From Anolis sagrei (lineage: Eukaryota > Chordata > Lepidosauria > Squamata > Anolidae): a stretch of 64,000 bases of DNA. The stretch is taken from NCBI RefSeq assembly GCF_037176765.1, contig NC_090023.1, positions 176,020,006 to 176,084,005 on the forward strand. The letters are read 5' to 3'. The translations under genes were made by a program, and so were the position numbers. Positions 63,659-64,000 of this stretch are shown here, in pieces. Every line of letters starts with the position of its first letter. Position 1 is the stretch's first letter. The notes beneath the pieces were generated by a model. The model was given only the letters and a program-made list of their open reading frames with translations, was not told where the DNA came from and made no database searches.

Positions 63659-64000
63659 CAGTGTTTCTCAATCTTTTGGTCGGGACCCCTGGAGGGATCA
63701 TGAAGTGGGTGTCAGAGGGGTCGCCAAAGAAATCAGAAAACACAGTATTTTCAGTTAGCATTTTCAGTATTTTCAGTTAGTCCTGGCCCAATTCTATTTT
63801 TGGTCGAGTTCAGAATGTTCTTTGATTGTTGGTGAACTATAAATCCCAGCAACTACAACTTCCAAATGTCAAGATTCTATTTTTCCCAAACTTCATCAGT
63901 GTTCACATTTTGGGCATATTGAGTATTTGTGTAGAGTTTGGTCCAGATCCATCATTGTTTGAGTCCAAATTGATCTCTGGATATAGGTGAACTACAACTC
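63659..64000 (+). mobile_element. SPIN-like hAT element, right end outside
   Basis: Starts CAGTGTTTCTCAATCTTTTG, then ggtcgggacccctggagg, as in SPIN/Charlie-type hATs. From 63800 on it contains, reversed, the caaagagcattctgaac and gggagttgtagt modules also seen inside the Helitrons. Cut by the window edge. Confidence 0.75.

Overview
The window is vertebrate nuclear DNA, most likely from a squamate reptile and probably an iguanian lizard. The evidence is intron-split vertebrate genes set in a dense mix of repeats typical of lizards: Sauria-type tRNA SINEs with a BovB-like tail, L2, CR1, RTE and BovB LINEs, a Penelope-like element with a GIY-YIG endonuclease, Charlie/SPIN-like hAT elements and MITEs, a mariner, and Helitrons. 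The species is inferred, not proven.

Three protein-coding loci are supported. (1) PPA1, cytosolic inorganic pyrophosphatase, + strand: nine coding exons from 3009 to 22479 cover about residue 42 to the stop; the first exons lie left of the window. (2) A complete intronless copy of PPP1CC (protein phosphatase 1 catalytic subunit gamma, 323 codons), - strand, 26104-27075. It is a retrocopy set inside a SINE and flanked by exact 14-bp direct repeats. (3) SAR1A, the small GTPase that starts COPII coat assembly, + strand: a CpG-rich promoter and likely non-coding exon 1 near 38.8-39.2 kb, then six coding exons from 43423 to 48779 giving exactly 198 residues. PPA1 followed by SAR1A in the same direction is the conserved order known from human 10q22.

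Layout: 1-22.5 kb, PPA1 exons and repeat-filled introns; 22.5-38.7 kb, an intergenic repeat mosaic with a decayed synaptotagmin-6-like exon, the PPP1CC retrocopy and several LINE remains; 38.8-51.7 kb, SAR1A with a 93-bp tandem array in intron 1 and a long 3' UTR; 51.7-64 kb, nested transposons, an LTR-like fossil, a 226-bp tandem array made from a piece of L2 coding sequence, and a CCAAT-box-rich segment near 62 kb that may start another gene.

The genes are housekeeping and unrelated in pathway: pyrophosphate hydrolysis, Ser/Thr dephosphorylation and ER export. The most informative features are structural: the PPP1CC copy with its insertion scar, two PLE arms carrying a hAT insertion at the same base, three tandem arrays grown from transposon pieces, SINE/LINE pairs that share 3' tails, and a Helitron carrying a GC-rich passenger.
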